Shown here: one piece after another, positions 26,022-33,828 of the stretch
Layout of the letters: each line of letters opens with the position of its first letter
Numbering within the stretch: position 1 is the stretch's first letter
Source of the DNA: Yersinia canariae
Lineage (GTDB): Bacteria; Pseudomonadota; Gammaproteobacteria; Enterobacterales; Enterobacteriaceae
Assembly: GCF_009831415.1 (NCBI RefSeq)
Contig: NZ_CP043727.1
Span: 1,364,001 to 1,428,000, forward strand
DNA length: 64,000 nucleotides
Direction of reading: 5' to 3'
Program-made: the position numbers and the translations under genes
Notes under the pieces: generated by a model
Database searches by the model: none
Told to the model about the DNA's origin: nothing
What the model saw: the letters and a program-made list of their open reading frames with translations, nothing else

Positions 26022-27763
26022 AAGAAATCATTGTCGATAATTTTGCCGGTGGCGGTGGGGCTTCTACTGGGATCGAAATGGCAACCGGGCGCAGTGTTGA
26101 TATTGCAATTAACCATGACCCAAATGCTATCGCCATGCACACCACTAATCACCCCGATACGCTGCATTATTGTGAATCGGTATTCGATATTGATCCTGTA
26201 GCGGCGACTGCCGGCCGACCTGTTGGGCTGGCGTGGTTCAGCCCTGATTGCCGTCATTTCAGTAAAGCCAAAGGCCGCAAGCCGGTTAAAAAAGAGATCC
26301 GTGGTTTAGCGTGGATTGTTGTTCGTTGGGCCTTGGCGAAAAAGCCTCGGGTAATGATGTTGGAAAATGTCGAAGAGTTTAAAACGTGGGGGCCGCTGCT
26401 CACGGCTGAAGATGGTACCGAACATCCTGATCCCGCCCGCTCTGGTGAGACATTCGCGGCATTCGTTGGCATGTTGACCACGGGGATTGATGCCGGGCAC
26501 CCAGCGCTATTGGAATGTTGTGAGGTATTAGGTTTTGATATCAGCAGCATAGACGCTAAACGACTGCAGTCTGGTTTGGGCTATGTTGTGGAACATAGAG
26601 AGCTTCGGGCCAGTGATTACGGTGCGCCAACTATTCGTAAACGGTTCTTTATGGTTATGCGCTGTGACGGGCAACCGGCGGTGTGGCCGGAGCCAACTCA
26701 CGGTGATCCTAAGTCACTGGATGTTCAAAGCGGTCACCGCGAACCGTGGCGAACAGCAGCCGAGTGTATTGACTGGTCAATTCCTTGCCCAAGTATTTTC
26801 GAGCGCAAGAAACCGCTGGCAGAGAACACACTGAAACGTATTGCGCGCGGTATTCAGCGGTTTGTTATGGATAACCCCACGCCATTTATCGTGAAGTGTA
26901 ACCACACTAGCAATAAGACTTCTTACGACTGTTTCCGAGGTCAATCTCTGGATCAGCCATTACAGACGATCACTAAAACCCACGGATATTCCTTGATTAG
27001 TCCAGTAATTGCCCGCATTGGACAAACCGGCTTCGGCGGCGACCGTATGGCATATGAGGCAGGCAAACCGCTAACTACAGTCACAAGCAAGGCTGAACAT
27101 CTGTTGGTCGCCCCGATTATTGCCCGCCAGTTTGGGAACAGCGTAGGCCATAGTGTTGAGAAACCTAACGGCACGGTAACGGCTGGCGGTGGTGGTAAAT
27201 CTCAGTTGGTGTCTGCGTTCCTGGCTAAACACTTCGGCGGTAACTATACCGGCCCCGGCGCAGATCTAGACCAGCCAGCCCATACGGTGACAACGGTTGA
27301 TCATCATGCACTAGTGACTTCCAATCTGATTAAGTTGCGCGGCACATGCAAAGATGGTCAGCCAGTAACTCAGCCGATGCCAACCATTACCGCTGGTGGT
27401 CTGCATGTCGGAGAGGTTCGGGCTTTCTTGCTTAAATATTATGGTAACGAGAAAGAGGGGGTAAGCCTCAGTGATCCATTACATACCGTAACCACTAATG
27501 ATCGCTTTGGCCTGGTGACAGTTGAAGGGATTGATTATCAAATCGTCGATATCGGCATGCGTATGCTACAACCCCATGAACTGTACGCCGCGCAGGGCTT
27601 CCCGAGCTGGTACATCATCGACCGTGATTACACCGGCACGAAATACGCGAAAGATAAACAAGTAGCTCGCTGTGGTAATGCGGTACCACCACCGTTTGCC
27701 GAGGCGCTTGTGCGGGCAAATCTGCCTGAAATGTGTATCGAACGTAAAGAGGTGGCGGCTTGA
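26018..27763 (+). CDS. DNA (cytosine-5) methyltransferase
   Basis: 581 aa. SAM motif FAGGGGAS (9-16), catalytic Cys C78 in SPDCRHFSKA (atypical; the usual form is PPCQ), ENVEEF (116-121), and a C-terminal RCGNAVPPPFAEAL. The long central region (about 300-510) holds about six repeats of a unit like QPxxTVT...LV, each of 35-40 residues, replacing a conventional target-recognition domain. Likely an orphan phage enzyme for protecting DNA; no restriction endonuclease is nearby. Confidence 0.9.
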   Translation: MKEIIVDNFAGGGGASTGIEMATGRSVDIAINHDPNAIAMHTTNHPDTLHYCESVFDIDPVAATAGRPVGLAWFSPDCRHFSKAKGRKPVKKEIRGLAWIVVRWALAKKPRVMMLENVEEFKTWGPLLTAEDGTEHPDPARSGETFAAFVGMLTTGIDAGHPALLECCEVLGFDISSIDAKRLQSGLGYVVEHRELRASDYGAPTIRKRFFMVMRCDGQPAVWPEPTHGDPKSLDVQSGHREPWRTAAECIDWSIPCPSIFERKKPLAENTLKRIARGIQRFVMDNPTPFIVKCNHTSNKTSYDCFRGQSLDQPLQTITKTHGYSLISPVIARIGQTGFGGDRMAYEAGKPLTTVTSKAEHLLVAPIIARQFGNSVGHSVEKPNGTVTAGGGGKSQLVSAFLAKHFGGNYTGPGADLDQPAHTVTTVDHHALVTSNLIKLRGTCKDGQPVTQPMPTITAGGLHVGEVRAFLLKYYGNEKEGVSLSDPLHTVTTNDRFGLVTVEGIDYQIVDIGMRMLQPHELYAAQGFPSWYIIDRDYTGTKYAKDKQVARCGNAVPPPFAEALVRANLPEMCIERKEVAA

Positions 27764-28143
27764 AACTAACCCTGCCATTCCCGCCCTCTGTAAACAGCTA
27801 CTGTCGCGCCCCAAACAAGGGGCCGCTTGCTGGTCAGCATCTTATCAGCGCTAAGGGCCGTCAGTTCAGAACTGAGGCTTTAGCCTGCATTCTGGAGCAA
27901 TTACGGCGGGTACCAAAATCGATTACTGGCCATGTTGCAGTAACCATTAATTTCTACCCACCAGATCAACGCATCAGGGATATGGACAACTATCTGAAAA
28001 CGCCCTTGGATGCCCTTACTCATGCGGGTGTTTGGGTCGATGATAACCAGGTGAAAAAGATGGCGCTTGAATGGGGGCCAATCATCAAGGGAGGAAAGAT
28101 TGAGATACAGATCAGCGAGGTGAATATAAATGCTCACCTTTAA
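27760..28143 (+). CDS. RusA-family Holliday junction resolvase
   Basis: 127 aa. The catalytic acidic cluster is in RIRDMDNYLKTPLDAL (D74, D76) and GVWVDDNQV (D94, D95), with KGG near the end. Resolves branched recombination or replication intermediates. The only start giving the full N-terminus KLTLPFPPSVN is TTG at 27760, overlapping the methyltransferase stop (TTGA) and preceded by AGAGGTGG. The rare start suggests low expression. Confidence 0.9.
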   Translation: MKLTLPFPPSVNSYCRAPNKGPLAGQHLISAKGRQFRTEALACILEQLRRVPKSITGHVAVTINFYPPDQRIRDMDNYLKTPLDALTHAGVWVDDNQVKKMALEWGPIIKGGKIEIQISEVNINAHL

Positions 28144-28249
28144 TTCTGTATTAATGTACAGTGGTTGCGCAGTTAATCGCCTCTCTAATTATGCGGAAAT
28201 TAGATTGGAGAGGCTTGAGAAGGCTAATGTGTGGAGTATAAACGTATGA
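28130..28249 (+). CDS. Possible 39-residue protein
   Basis: Small frame starting ATG 28130, seven bases after GAGGTG, overlapping the rusA end by 14 bp and ending in an ATGA overlap with the Rha gene. The junctions look like a real coupled cistron. However, the LexA-like box at 28144 lies inside it, so the sequence may be constrained for regulation instead. No recognised motif. Confidence 0.35.
   Translation: MLTFNSVLMYSGCAVNRLSNYAEIRLERLEKANVWSINV
28144..28163. promoter_or_regulatory. LexA-like SOS box upstream of the antirepressor gene
   Basis: TTCTGTATTAATGTACAGTG: CTG-N10-CAG with an AT-rich core, 15 of 20 matches to the E. coli SOS consensus. 83 bp before the Rha/KilAC start. A TTGCGC-17-ATTATG promoter-like pair follows directly. 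Confidence 0.5.
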
Positions 28250-28944
28250 CAACTGTCGTAGGCATCCCCGTATCTAAATCTGTTGTGACTATGAGCAGCC
28301 GTGAAGTGGCTGAGTTAACCCAAAAGCAACATGGTCACGTTTGTCGTGATGTCGAAAAAATGCTGGAAGAGCTGAATGAAAGTGCTGACCAGTATATCCA
28401 TAATTGGACACACCCCCAAAACGGCCAGATATATCGAGAGTTTTGCTTAGATCGCGATCACGTAGAGTGTTTGCTTGTTGGGTATAGCTCGTTATTACGT
28501 ATGAAGGTTATTCGCCGCCTTCGTGAGTTGGAAAACAAAACGTCAGTCCCTCAAACCCTCCCCGAAGCTTTACGCCTTGCTGCCGATCTAGCGGAAGAAA
28601 AGCAACAACTTGAAAACCAGCTTTCTATTGCTGCGCCAAAAGTTGAGTTTGTCGATCGCTACGTTAAGGCTAATGGTTCAATGACGTTCCGTCAGGTTGC
28701 AAAGCTGCTGAATGCTAAAGAGCATGAATTTATCTGTTTCCTACAAGATAACCACGTCATGTACCGCTTGAATGGCACATTAACGCCACGCCAGCCGCAC
28801 AGTGATTTAGGGCGATTTGAAGTTAAGACGGGTACTAACAGCGTAAATAATCACGCATTCACCCAAGCCAGATTCACTCCGAAAGGCGTTAAGTGGATAG
28901 GGGGTTTATGGTCTGAGTATCTTGCAAAGAAAGGTGCCGCATGA
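28246..28944 (+). CDS. Rha/antirepressor protein with KilA-C domain
   Basis: 232 aa from ATG 28246. The N-terminal Rha domain (about 13-100: SSREVAELTQKQHGHVCRDVEKML) is joined by a coiled coil to a KilA-C/ANT domain (about 125-225: FRQVAKLLNAKEHEFICFLQD, FTPKGVKWIGGL). Such proteins act as antirepressors or lytic regulators in P22/Gifsy-like phages. A GTGTGGAGTA motif lies nine bases before the ATG. Confidence 0.85.
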   Translation: MTTVVGIPVSKSVVTMSSREVAELTQKQHGHVCRDVEKMLEELNESADQYIHNWTHPQNGQIYREFCLDRDHVECLLVGYSSLLRMKVIRRLRELENKTSVPQTLPEALRLAADLAEEKQQLENQLSIAAPKVEFVDRYVKANGSMTFRQVAKLLNAKEHEFICFLQDNHVMYRLNGTLTPRQPHSDLGRFEVKTGTNSVNNHAFTQARFTPKGVKWIGGLWSEYLAKKGAA

Positions 28945-29942
28945 GGGCATTGTTAACCCCATTCATCCAGCAAGAACTTGGTGTTGTCATATTGAAGCCA
29001 GGTGCTGATCTGCTGCCTTATTTGTCCGGGCGTTTGCTGGTGGCCACTGAGCCAGAAGAGTTTAAATCTCTACCCGCTGGCTTGTTGCCGGTTACTGATC
29101 AGCTATTAGCCAATGATCCGCGCCTATTGCCATTCTTTGAGCACGAAAGGGTTCTCAATGTCGCTGGTGGGCCTCGAGTATTAGAGGCATGGGTTAAACG
29201 GTTGAAAGAGTGCCAATGGCATAGCCCGGATGATACTCATGACCGTAATCTCACAATATTGCGTTATGGACAGCGGTCAATTTGCCTGTGCTGGCACCAC
29301 GATAATAAATTGAGGGACCATATAACCTCCCGCCTAAATGCGTTGGCGACGAATAACTTGATAACGTGGCTCATATCGACAGTATGCAGTCATTTCCGTT
29401 TTCCAGAGGGCCACCAGCTAACCATGCCGGAATTATGTTGGTGGGCAGTTGTTAACGAGGTTGCCGACCTATTGCCTGATTCAATTGCTCGGGCGAGTCT
29501 GCGGATGCTGCCAGAAGTGAGCAAGCCCGGACCAACAAAGGAAAGTGATATCACTTGGAAGCCAAATCCGACACAAATCATTGAATCCAAGGTGGAGCAG
29601 GTTAAGAGGGTGCTGGCGCTGAAAATTGATGATGAGCCACCCGCCAGTTTTATGCGCATCCCAAAGCGGTACCGGTGGGAAAGCCGCAAGTGGCTGACAT
29701 GGGTTAAATCTCAGGCTTGCTCTGGTTGCGGTGGCTCAGCTGGCGACGCTCATCACATCATTGGTCACGGGCAGGGCGGTATGGGTACCAAGGCCCACGA
29801 CCTTTTCACTATTCCTCTTTGTCGTGGTTGCCACGATTCACTGCATGCGGATATGCGGGCGTGGGAAGCGGAGCATGGAAGCCAAATAGTGTTGTGGTTT
29901 CATTTTATGGATCGGTCTATCTCGATCGGGGCAATGGCCTGA
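28941..29942 (+). CDS. DUF968 family protein, HNH-like
   Basis: 333 aa. The C-terminal part has a zinc-binding HNH-like layout: CSGCGGSAGDAHHIIGHGQGGMGTKAHD ... CRGCHDSLH, as in DUF968 proteins of lambdoid nin-type regions. The N-terminal 240 residues are helical with no motif I recognise. Probably a recombination or structure-specific nuclease. ATGA overlap with the antirepressor gene. Confidence 0.75.
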   Translation: MRALLTPFIQQELGVVILKPGADLLPYLSGRLLVATEPEEFKSLPAGLLPVTDQLLANDPRLLPFFEHERVLNVAGGPRVLEAWVKRLKECQWHSPDDTHDRNLTILRYGQRSICLCWHHDNKLRDHITSRLNALATNNLITWLISTVCSHFRFPEGHQLTMPELCWWAVVNEVADLLPDSIARASLRMLPEVSKPGPTKESDITWKPNPTQIIESKVEQVKRVLALKIDDEPPASFMRIPKRYRWESRKWLTWVKSQACSGCGGSAGDAHHIIGHGQGGMGTKAHDLFTIPLCRGCHDSLHADMRAWEAEHGSQIVLWFHFMDRSISIGAMA

Positions 29943-29967
29943 TGGTCTTAATGTGTGGAGTAGAACA

Positions 29968-30621
29968 ATGAACCAACAATATCTCCAGTATGTTCGAGGT
30001 GTATTGTCTGTTGCCCTTACTGATATATGCGGAAGCAGCAAGGGACAATTAGAGGCGTTTGATGGTGCGGCGTTAGCCAGAACTACACGATTTAAGCGTC
30101 AGAGGATTAGGAGTATTGAGGTTGGTGGTCGTAGAGTTTGTCAAGAAACGGAGCCAGTGCGTTGCACAGAAACCCGCTCTAGTAAAAGCCAGGTTACCCC
30201 TATAGATCCGCTAACGTATTGCACCAGTGCATGGCGTAGGGCGGTATTCAAGTTAAAGCCTCATCAGGCTGCATGGATTCGCTATTGTTATTCCTTCGAT
30301 CTGACATTTGATTATCAGGTTGAGATATGTCGCTATATATGGAATGAGTATCAGCCGCACTTATCACAAAAACCAGTAACAGCAAAAGTACGGAGGAGAG
30401 TTGAAAGCCTTGTATGGCTGGCAGTGCAACAAACGGCTGGTGTGGGCCACTTGTTACATGGGAAAGAGTATTCATATTCAGAGCTAGCGGGATTAGTGGG
30501 GGTTCAGCGTAATAACTGGACAATGCACTATGCGCCGCATTGGGAATCACTATTAAGGCTGGCTGAAGTATTAGATGCGGATTCTCTGAATTGCGTTGTA
30601 AATCACAAATCAGGAAGATAG
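29968..30621 (+). CDS. Antitermination protein Q-like
   Basis: 217 aa from ATG 29968, matching the phage antitermination Q family (MNQQYLQYVRGVLSVALTD, then the RRAVFKLKPHQAAWIRYCYS core). It lets RNA polymerase pass terminators and switch on lysis and virion genes. Last gene of the rightward early operon; a terminator and a structured non-coding block follow. The start follows a GTGTGGAGTA motif by seven bases. Confidence 0.85.
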   Translation: MNQQYLQYVRGVLSVALTDICGSSKGQLEAFDGAALARTTRFKRQRIRSIEVGGRRVCQETEPVRCTETRSSKSQVTPIDPLTYCTSAWRRAVFKLKPHQAAWIRYCYSFDLTFDYQVEICRYIWNEYQPHLSQKPVTAKVRRRVESLVWLAVQQTAGVGHLLHGKEYSYSELAGLVGVQRNNWTMHYAPHWESLLRLAEVLDADSLNCVVNHKSGR

Positions 30622-30711
30622 CAACATTTAGCGACGTGATACTTGCAAAAGTGAACAAAGTAAGCCATATTTAGAGCATATTTGATAAGTTGTCACTAAT
30701 TTAATTTATAA

Positions 30712-30731
30712 CCTCGCTTCGGCGGGGTTTT
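30712..30731 (+). terminator. Terminator after the Q gene
   Basis: Hairpin CCTCGC-TTCG-GCGGGG followed by TTTTG, 91 bp after the Q stop. It probably ends the early rightward transcript or forms the Q-dependent late terminator. A promoter-like TTGATA-17/18-TTATAA lies directly before it. Confidence 0.75.
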
Positions 30732-30749
30732 GTCATTTATGGAGGACTG

Positions 30750-31075
30750 AAAAATGCTGTAGCTAAACGGTTAGACCGCAGCCGAAAGGCAATGCAGCAG
30801 TAATGATGCTGCCCTGAGTCGCAAAGTTGCGCGAGCCTGTGTAGTGACGGGTCAAGGTCTTATATCAAAATAAGCTCCGGCAAAGCAGCGCACACGCCAG
30901 ATGCGCACCGGTTATTAGCGGCTGAGGCGTCGAGACTCAAAGGCATGAGCGCGGCCACTGCGAAAAGTGGTGATTTTCCTACATTCGCCTGAGCATCACT
31001 GAATAACGGGTTTATATCCCAATCTATTCAGGACATTGTTGCAGCAATGGTTGGTGCTCAGCCGAATGCCTCCTG
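30750..31075 (+). ncRNA. Highly structured RNA candidate downstream of Q
   Basis: About 325 bp with no gene but dense inverted repeats: CGGT/ACCG (30768), GCC-GAAA-GGC (30781), GCAGCA/TGCTGC (30794-30812), CGCA/TGCG (30820), CCGG..GCGCA/TGCGC..CCGG (30877-30911) and CCACT-GCGAAA-AGTGG (30955-30970). A 16-position stem (30982-30997 with 31053-31068; 14 Watson-Crick, one GU, one mismatch) encloses hairpins CTGAATA/TATTCAG and CATTG/CAATG. The GAAA loop favours the plus strand. Confidence 0.55.
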
Positions 31076-31080
31076 AAAAA

Positions 31081-31134
31081 ATAAACAAAAATGTTTATAT
31101 TTAGCTTGTTGTTATAAACAAAAATGCTTATAAT
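31081..31134 (+). promoter_or_regulatory. hicAB promoter and operator repeats
   Basis: -35 TTGTTG (31106-31111), 17-bp spacer, -10 TATAAT (31129-31134). Two related palindromic sites, ATAAACA-AAAA-TGTTTAT at 31081-31098 and an imperfect copy at 31113-31132 lying over the spacer, fit autorepression by HicB or HicAB. Confidence 0.7.
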
Positions 31135-31164
31135 AGTTTCAAGTTAAACAAACAGGAGGAGGCG

Positions 31165-31341
31165 GTGAAGCAGAGCGAGTTTCGAAGGTGGCTCGAAGCT
31201 CAAGGGGTAGAGTTCAAGAATGGCACCAACCACTTGAAACTCTACTACCAAGGCAGACAGTCAGTGATGCCGAGACACCCCGGTAAAGAGATAGGGGAAA
31301 CGCTAAGGAAAGCGATAATCAAACAGTTAGGCATCAAATAA
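31165..31341 (+). CDS. hicA: HicA mRNA interferase toxin
   Basis: 58 aa, close to E. coli HicA (KQSEFRRWLEAQGV, SVMPRHPGKEIGETLRKAI), with the catalytic His in NGTNHLKL (H23). GTG start at 31165 with a strong AGGAGG eight bases upstream. The double-stranded-RNA-binding-type fold cleaves mRNA; HicB blocks it. First gene of the operon, separated from hicB by 50 bp. Probably stabilises the prophage or acts in phage defence. Confidence 0.92.
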   Translation: MKQSEFRRWLEAQGVEFKNGTNHLKLYYQGRQSVMPRHPGKEIGETLRKAIIKQLGIK

Positions 31342-31391
31342 TAAACCGGCCCTTAGGGGCTGGTTACTCGCAAAGGTTCATCGTGTTAAAT

Positions 31392-31799
31392 ATGCGATAT
31401 CCAGTAAAATTACAGAAAGAAGGTGATGGGTACTTTGTTAGTTTCCCTGATATACCTGAGGCCTTAACTCAAGGCGATACCAGAGAAGAAGCGTTAGAGA
31501 TGGCGCGTGATGCTCTGGTGACTGCGTTTGAATTTTACTTTGAAGATAACCGCCCGGTTCCACTTCCGAGCGGTCTGGGTGATGACTTTGTGTCAGTACC
31601 AGCCAGTGTGTGGGCGAAAGTATTACTGCTCAATGCAATGTTGGAGACTGGAATAACTAACGCTGAATTAGCACGCCGAATGGGGCTTAAGCCGCAGGAA
31701 GTTCAGAGGATTGTCACGTTAGGGCATAACACAAAGATTGATACAATCGAGGCGGCTTTGGCTGCCCTGGGCAAGTGTTTAGAGTTATCAATTGAATAA
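31392..31799 (+). CDS. hicB: HicB antitoxin
   Basis: 135 aa from ATG 31392 (an in-frame GTG at 31383 is the alternative). N-terminal partial RNase H fold (MRYPVKLQKEGDGYFVSFPDIPEALTQG) that caps HicA, and a C-terminal Xre-type helix-turn-helix (TNAELARRMGLKPQEVQRIV) that binds the operator. Full length, so the system looks functional. Confidence 0.93.
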   Translation: MRYPVKLQKEGDGYFVSFPDIPEALTQGDTREEALEMARDALVTAFEFYFEDNRPVPLPSGLGDDFVSVPASVWAKVLLLNAMLETGITNAELARRMGLKPQEVQRIVTLGHNTKIDTIEAALAALGKCLELSIE

Positions 31800-31820
31800 T
31801 CAGTAAACCCTTTAATTTTA

Positions 31821-31845
31821 AGGCTCACTTCGGTGGGCCTTTTTC
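31821..31845 (+). terminator. Terminator after hicB
   Basis: Perfect stem AGGCTCAC/GTGGGCCT (one GT pair) with TTCG loop and TTTTTCGTTTT tail. Confidence 0.85.
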
Positions 31846-31942
31846 GTTTTAGCCCACCAGACACCCAATCAACTCCACACACACTTTTAACTGATGAGTG
31901 GCTGCACTGGTGGGCTAAATTCCCACACATAAGGAAACTATC

Positions 31943-32332
31943 ATGTCGGAACCGATCACCAGCACCGGAGCCGCCACTGCAACTATAACTGGCGTTACTT
32001 TCATCGGGCTGTTATCGGGGCTGGATGCTGGTGTTGTCGTGGGCGCTTTTGCAGGTGCTGCTGTATTCGTGCTATCTGCCTCGGACTTTACTTTATTTAA
32101 GAAACTATTTTTGTTTGGTCTTTCATGGGGTACAGGCGTTTTATCTGCCCCATTTATTACATCGTTTATTAATTTCCTGACGCCTAGCGAAGTTAAAGCC
32201 GCCGAACCGGTGGGCGCAATGGTTGCTGGTGCTGTTGTCATACGCCTATTGATGTGGGCAAACAAAGAGTCAAAGAACCCCGGCAACATAATCGACCGCT
32301 TTAGAAGTGGTGGGGGAAGGCCAGATGAATGA
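31943..32332 (+). CDS. Putative holin
   Basis: 129 aa with three to four hydrophobic segments (about 15-32, 34-48, 54-78, 88-104) and a charged C-terminus (NKESKNPGNIIDRFRSGGGRPDE). Small membrane protein just upstream of endolysin, hence holin. It resembles the putative holin families of enterobacterial prophages. Ends 8 bp inside the second membrane gene. Confidence 0.75.
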   Translation: MSEPITSTGAATATITGVTFIGLLSGLDAGVVVGAFAGAAVFVLSASDFTLFKKLFLFGLSWGTGVLSAPFITSFINFLTPSEVKAAEPVGAMVAGAVVIRLLMWANKESKNPGNIIDRFRSGGGRPDE

Positions 32333-32606
32333 TTATCTGCTGACGCTTGATGCTATTGCTTGTGCGGTGATAGCTGTTCGTTTATTTGCTTACCGCCGGC
32401 ATGGTGCGACTTATCGACCAATAGCTTCAATTTTTGCTTATGGGCTGATGGTCGCCAGTGCCTCCGTTACTATCCGAGTGTTGACTGGCGATTACCACCA
32501 CGCCGACTGGTCGGAAACTCTTATTAATATCAGCATGGCCGTGGCAATTGTTGCTGCTGGTGGGAATGTCATGCGCTTTGCTAAACCGGTGAGACTCAGA
32601 CAATGA
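32325..32606 (+). CDS. Second small membrane protein of the lysis cassette (holin/antiholin)
   Basis: 93 aa from ATG 32325, with three hydrophobic segments (about 5-20, 30-50, 62-80) and a basic C-terminus (MRFAKPVRLRQ), as in 3-TM phage holin families. Overlaps the first holin gene by 8 bp and the endolysin gene by 4 bp. One of the two is likely the holin and the other its regulator; sequence alone cannot tell which. Confidence 0.7.
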   Translation: MNDYLLTLDAIACAVIAVRLFAYRRHGATYRPIASIFAYGLMVASASVTIRVLTGDYHHADWSETLINISMAVAIVAAGGNVMRFAKPVRLRQ

Positions 32607-33229
32607 CCCCTTATCAATTCAGAATGGCGGCTAATATAAGCGCCGAGCTTTCTGCGCGCTGGATTCTGCCTATCACTCTGGCAATGAAAGAATTTGGCAT
32701 TACTACTCCAGTACAACAGGCAATGTTTATTGCTCAAGTAGGCCATGAGTCGGCCAGTTTCACGCTGCTGGTGGAGTCGTTCAATTACAGCATTAACGGT
32801 TTGCTAGCGACATTCGGCAAAAGATTGTCTGCGGATCAGGCTTCGGCATTAGGTCGCCAGCCGGGTGAGAAGTCTGTACCCGTAAACCGGCAGCGAGCCA
32901 TTGCAAATCTAGTCTATTCAGGCCGTATGGGTAATAAAGCTGTAGATGATGGTTGGAAATACCGTGGTCGTGGTTTGATTCAGATTACCGGCTTAGATAA
33001 CTATCGGGCATGTGGTACCGCGCTGAAACTGGATTTAATCAGCAACCCCGATCAGTTGCAAAGCGATGTTAACGCTGTTCGTTCTGCTGCCTGGTTCTGG
33101 CAATCCCGTAATTGCGGTCAATATGCTGATGATATTCAGCGTGTCACTCAGCTTATTAATGGCGGTAATAACGGGATTAATGACCGCAAGGCGCGGTTTG
33201 AACTGGCGAAGCAAGAGTTACAGCTATGA
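32603..33229 (+). CDS. Endolysin, glycoside hydrolase family 19
   Basis: 208 aa muramidase of the GH19 chitinase-like fold. The catalytic Glu is in AQVGHESASFTLLVESFNYS, with the further motif WKYRGRGLIQITGLDNYRACG and C-terminal LINGGNNGINDRKARF. No signal peptide, so release depends on the holin. Degrades peptidoglycan at lysis. Confidence 0.92.
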   Translation: MTPYQFRMAANISAELSARWILPITLAMKEFGITTPVQQAMFIAQVGHESASFTLLVESFNYSINGLLATFGKRLSADQASALGRQPGEKSVPVNRQRAIANLVYSGRMGNKAVDDGWKYRGRGLIQITGLDNYRACGTALKLDLISNPDQLQSDVNAVRSAAWFWQSRNCGQYADDIQRVTQLINGGNNGINDRKARFELAKQELQL

Positions 33230-33558
33230 CTACGTGGCGCGCTGCTCTAGTGACATTAGTCTCTACTGCTTCCCTTTTACTACTTCTGAATCGTAACCAT
33301 CTGGCAAACAAGGTGGATAAGACGGAAGCGGAGTTGGTGACCGAACAGGCTACTAACGTTGCTCTGGGCAACATCATCGATGCATACCAGGCGAATGATG
33401 CCGCTAACCGAGCAGCCACAACCCGCCAGCTAGATAACGAAAGGAGACTACGCAATGAAAGTGACGAACGGCTCAGGCGGTTCAAAGCTGCGGCAGAGGG
33501 TGATGATTGTTCTATCAAGCCTCTGTCTAACGCTAGCATTAGCATCTTGCAAGAATAG
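33226..33558 (+). CDS. Inner-membrane spanin Rz
   Basis: 110 aa: one N-terminal membrane helix (about 6-22) followed by a long coiled coil (about 30-95), the layout of i-spanin Rz. With Rz1 it fuses inner and outer membranes at lysis. Overlaps the endolysin end by 4 bp and carries the Rz1 start in another frame. Confidence 0.82.
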   Translation: MTTWRAALVTLVSTASLLLLLNRNHLANKVDKTEAELVTEQATNVALGNIIDAYQANDAANRAATTRQLDNERRLRNESDERLRRFKAAAEGDDCSIKPLSNASISILQE

Positions 33559-33769
33559 CCCCGCGCATAAGTCAGCTGAATTAATCCAGTTGTGGCCCCC
33601 TAAATCAGCACTCACTGAATGCGAGGTGCCGGAGTTCGTCGGCACTACATGGGGTGATAGCGGGCTATATGCATTGGCATTGAAGCGTGAACTGCGGATC
33701 TGCAAAGGGCGGTTGGATGAAGTCATTAGCTGGCGGCAGAACGCTCGGGAAAGTGATAAGGGGTTATAA
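33455..33769 (+). CDS. Outer-membrane spanin Rz1 (lipoprotein)
   Basis: 104 aa starting 104 bp before the Rz stop in the +1 frame, the usual nested arrangement. Lipoprotein signal with lipobox LALASC (cleavage before Cys at about 32). Longer than the classical Rz1 (about 60 aa) and with few prolines beyond LIQLWPP, so it belongs to the extended overlapping Rz1 type. Confidence 0.82.
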   Translation: MKVTNGSGGSKLRQRVMIVLSSLCLTLALASCKNSPAHKSAELIQLWPPKSALTECEVPEFVGTTWGDSGLYALALKRELRICKGRLDEVISWRQNARESDKGL

Positions 33770-33828
33770 AATGGTAGGCGTCCCATCCCACCAGATTCTT
33801 AACATAGATCAGAGTTTTTTAAGTCGCT

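Noticed and set aside
30750..31075. tRNA genes downstream of Q, as in Shiga-toxin phages
   Set aside because: No T-arm (GTTCGANNC), no acceptor stem and no tRNA-sized cloverleaf could be built, despite many hairpins.
31703..31930. Minus-strand frame opposite hicB
   Set aside because: Mostly antisense to hicB, spans its terminator, and shows no known motif.
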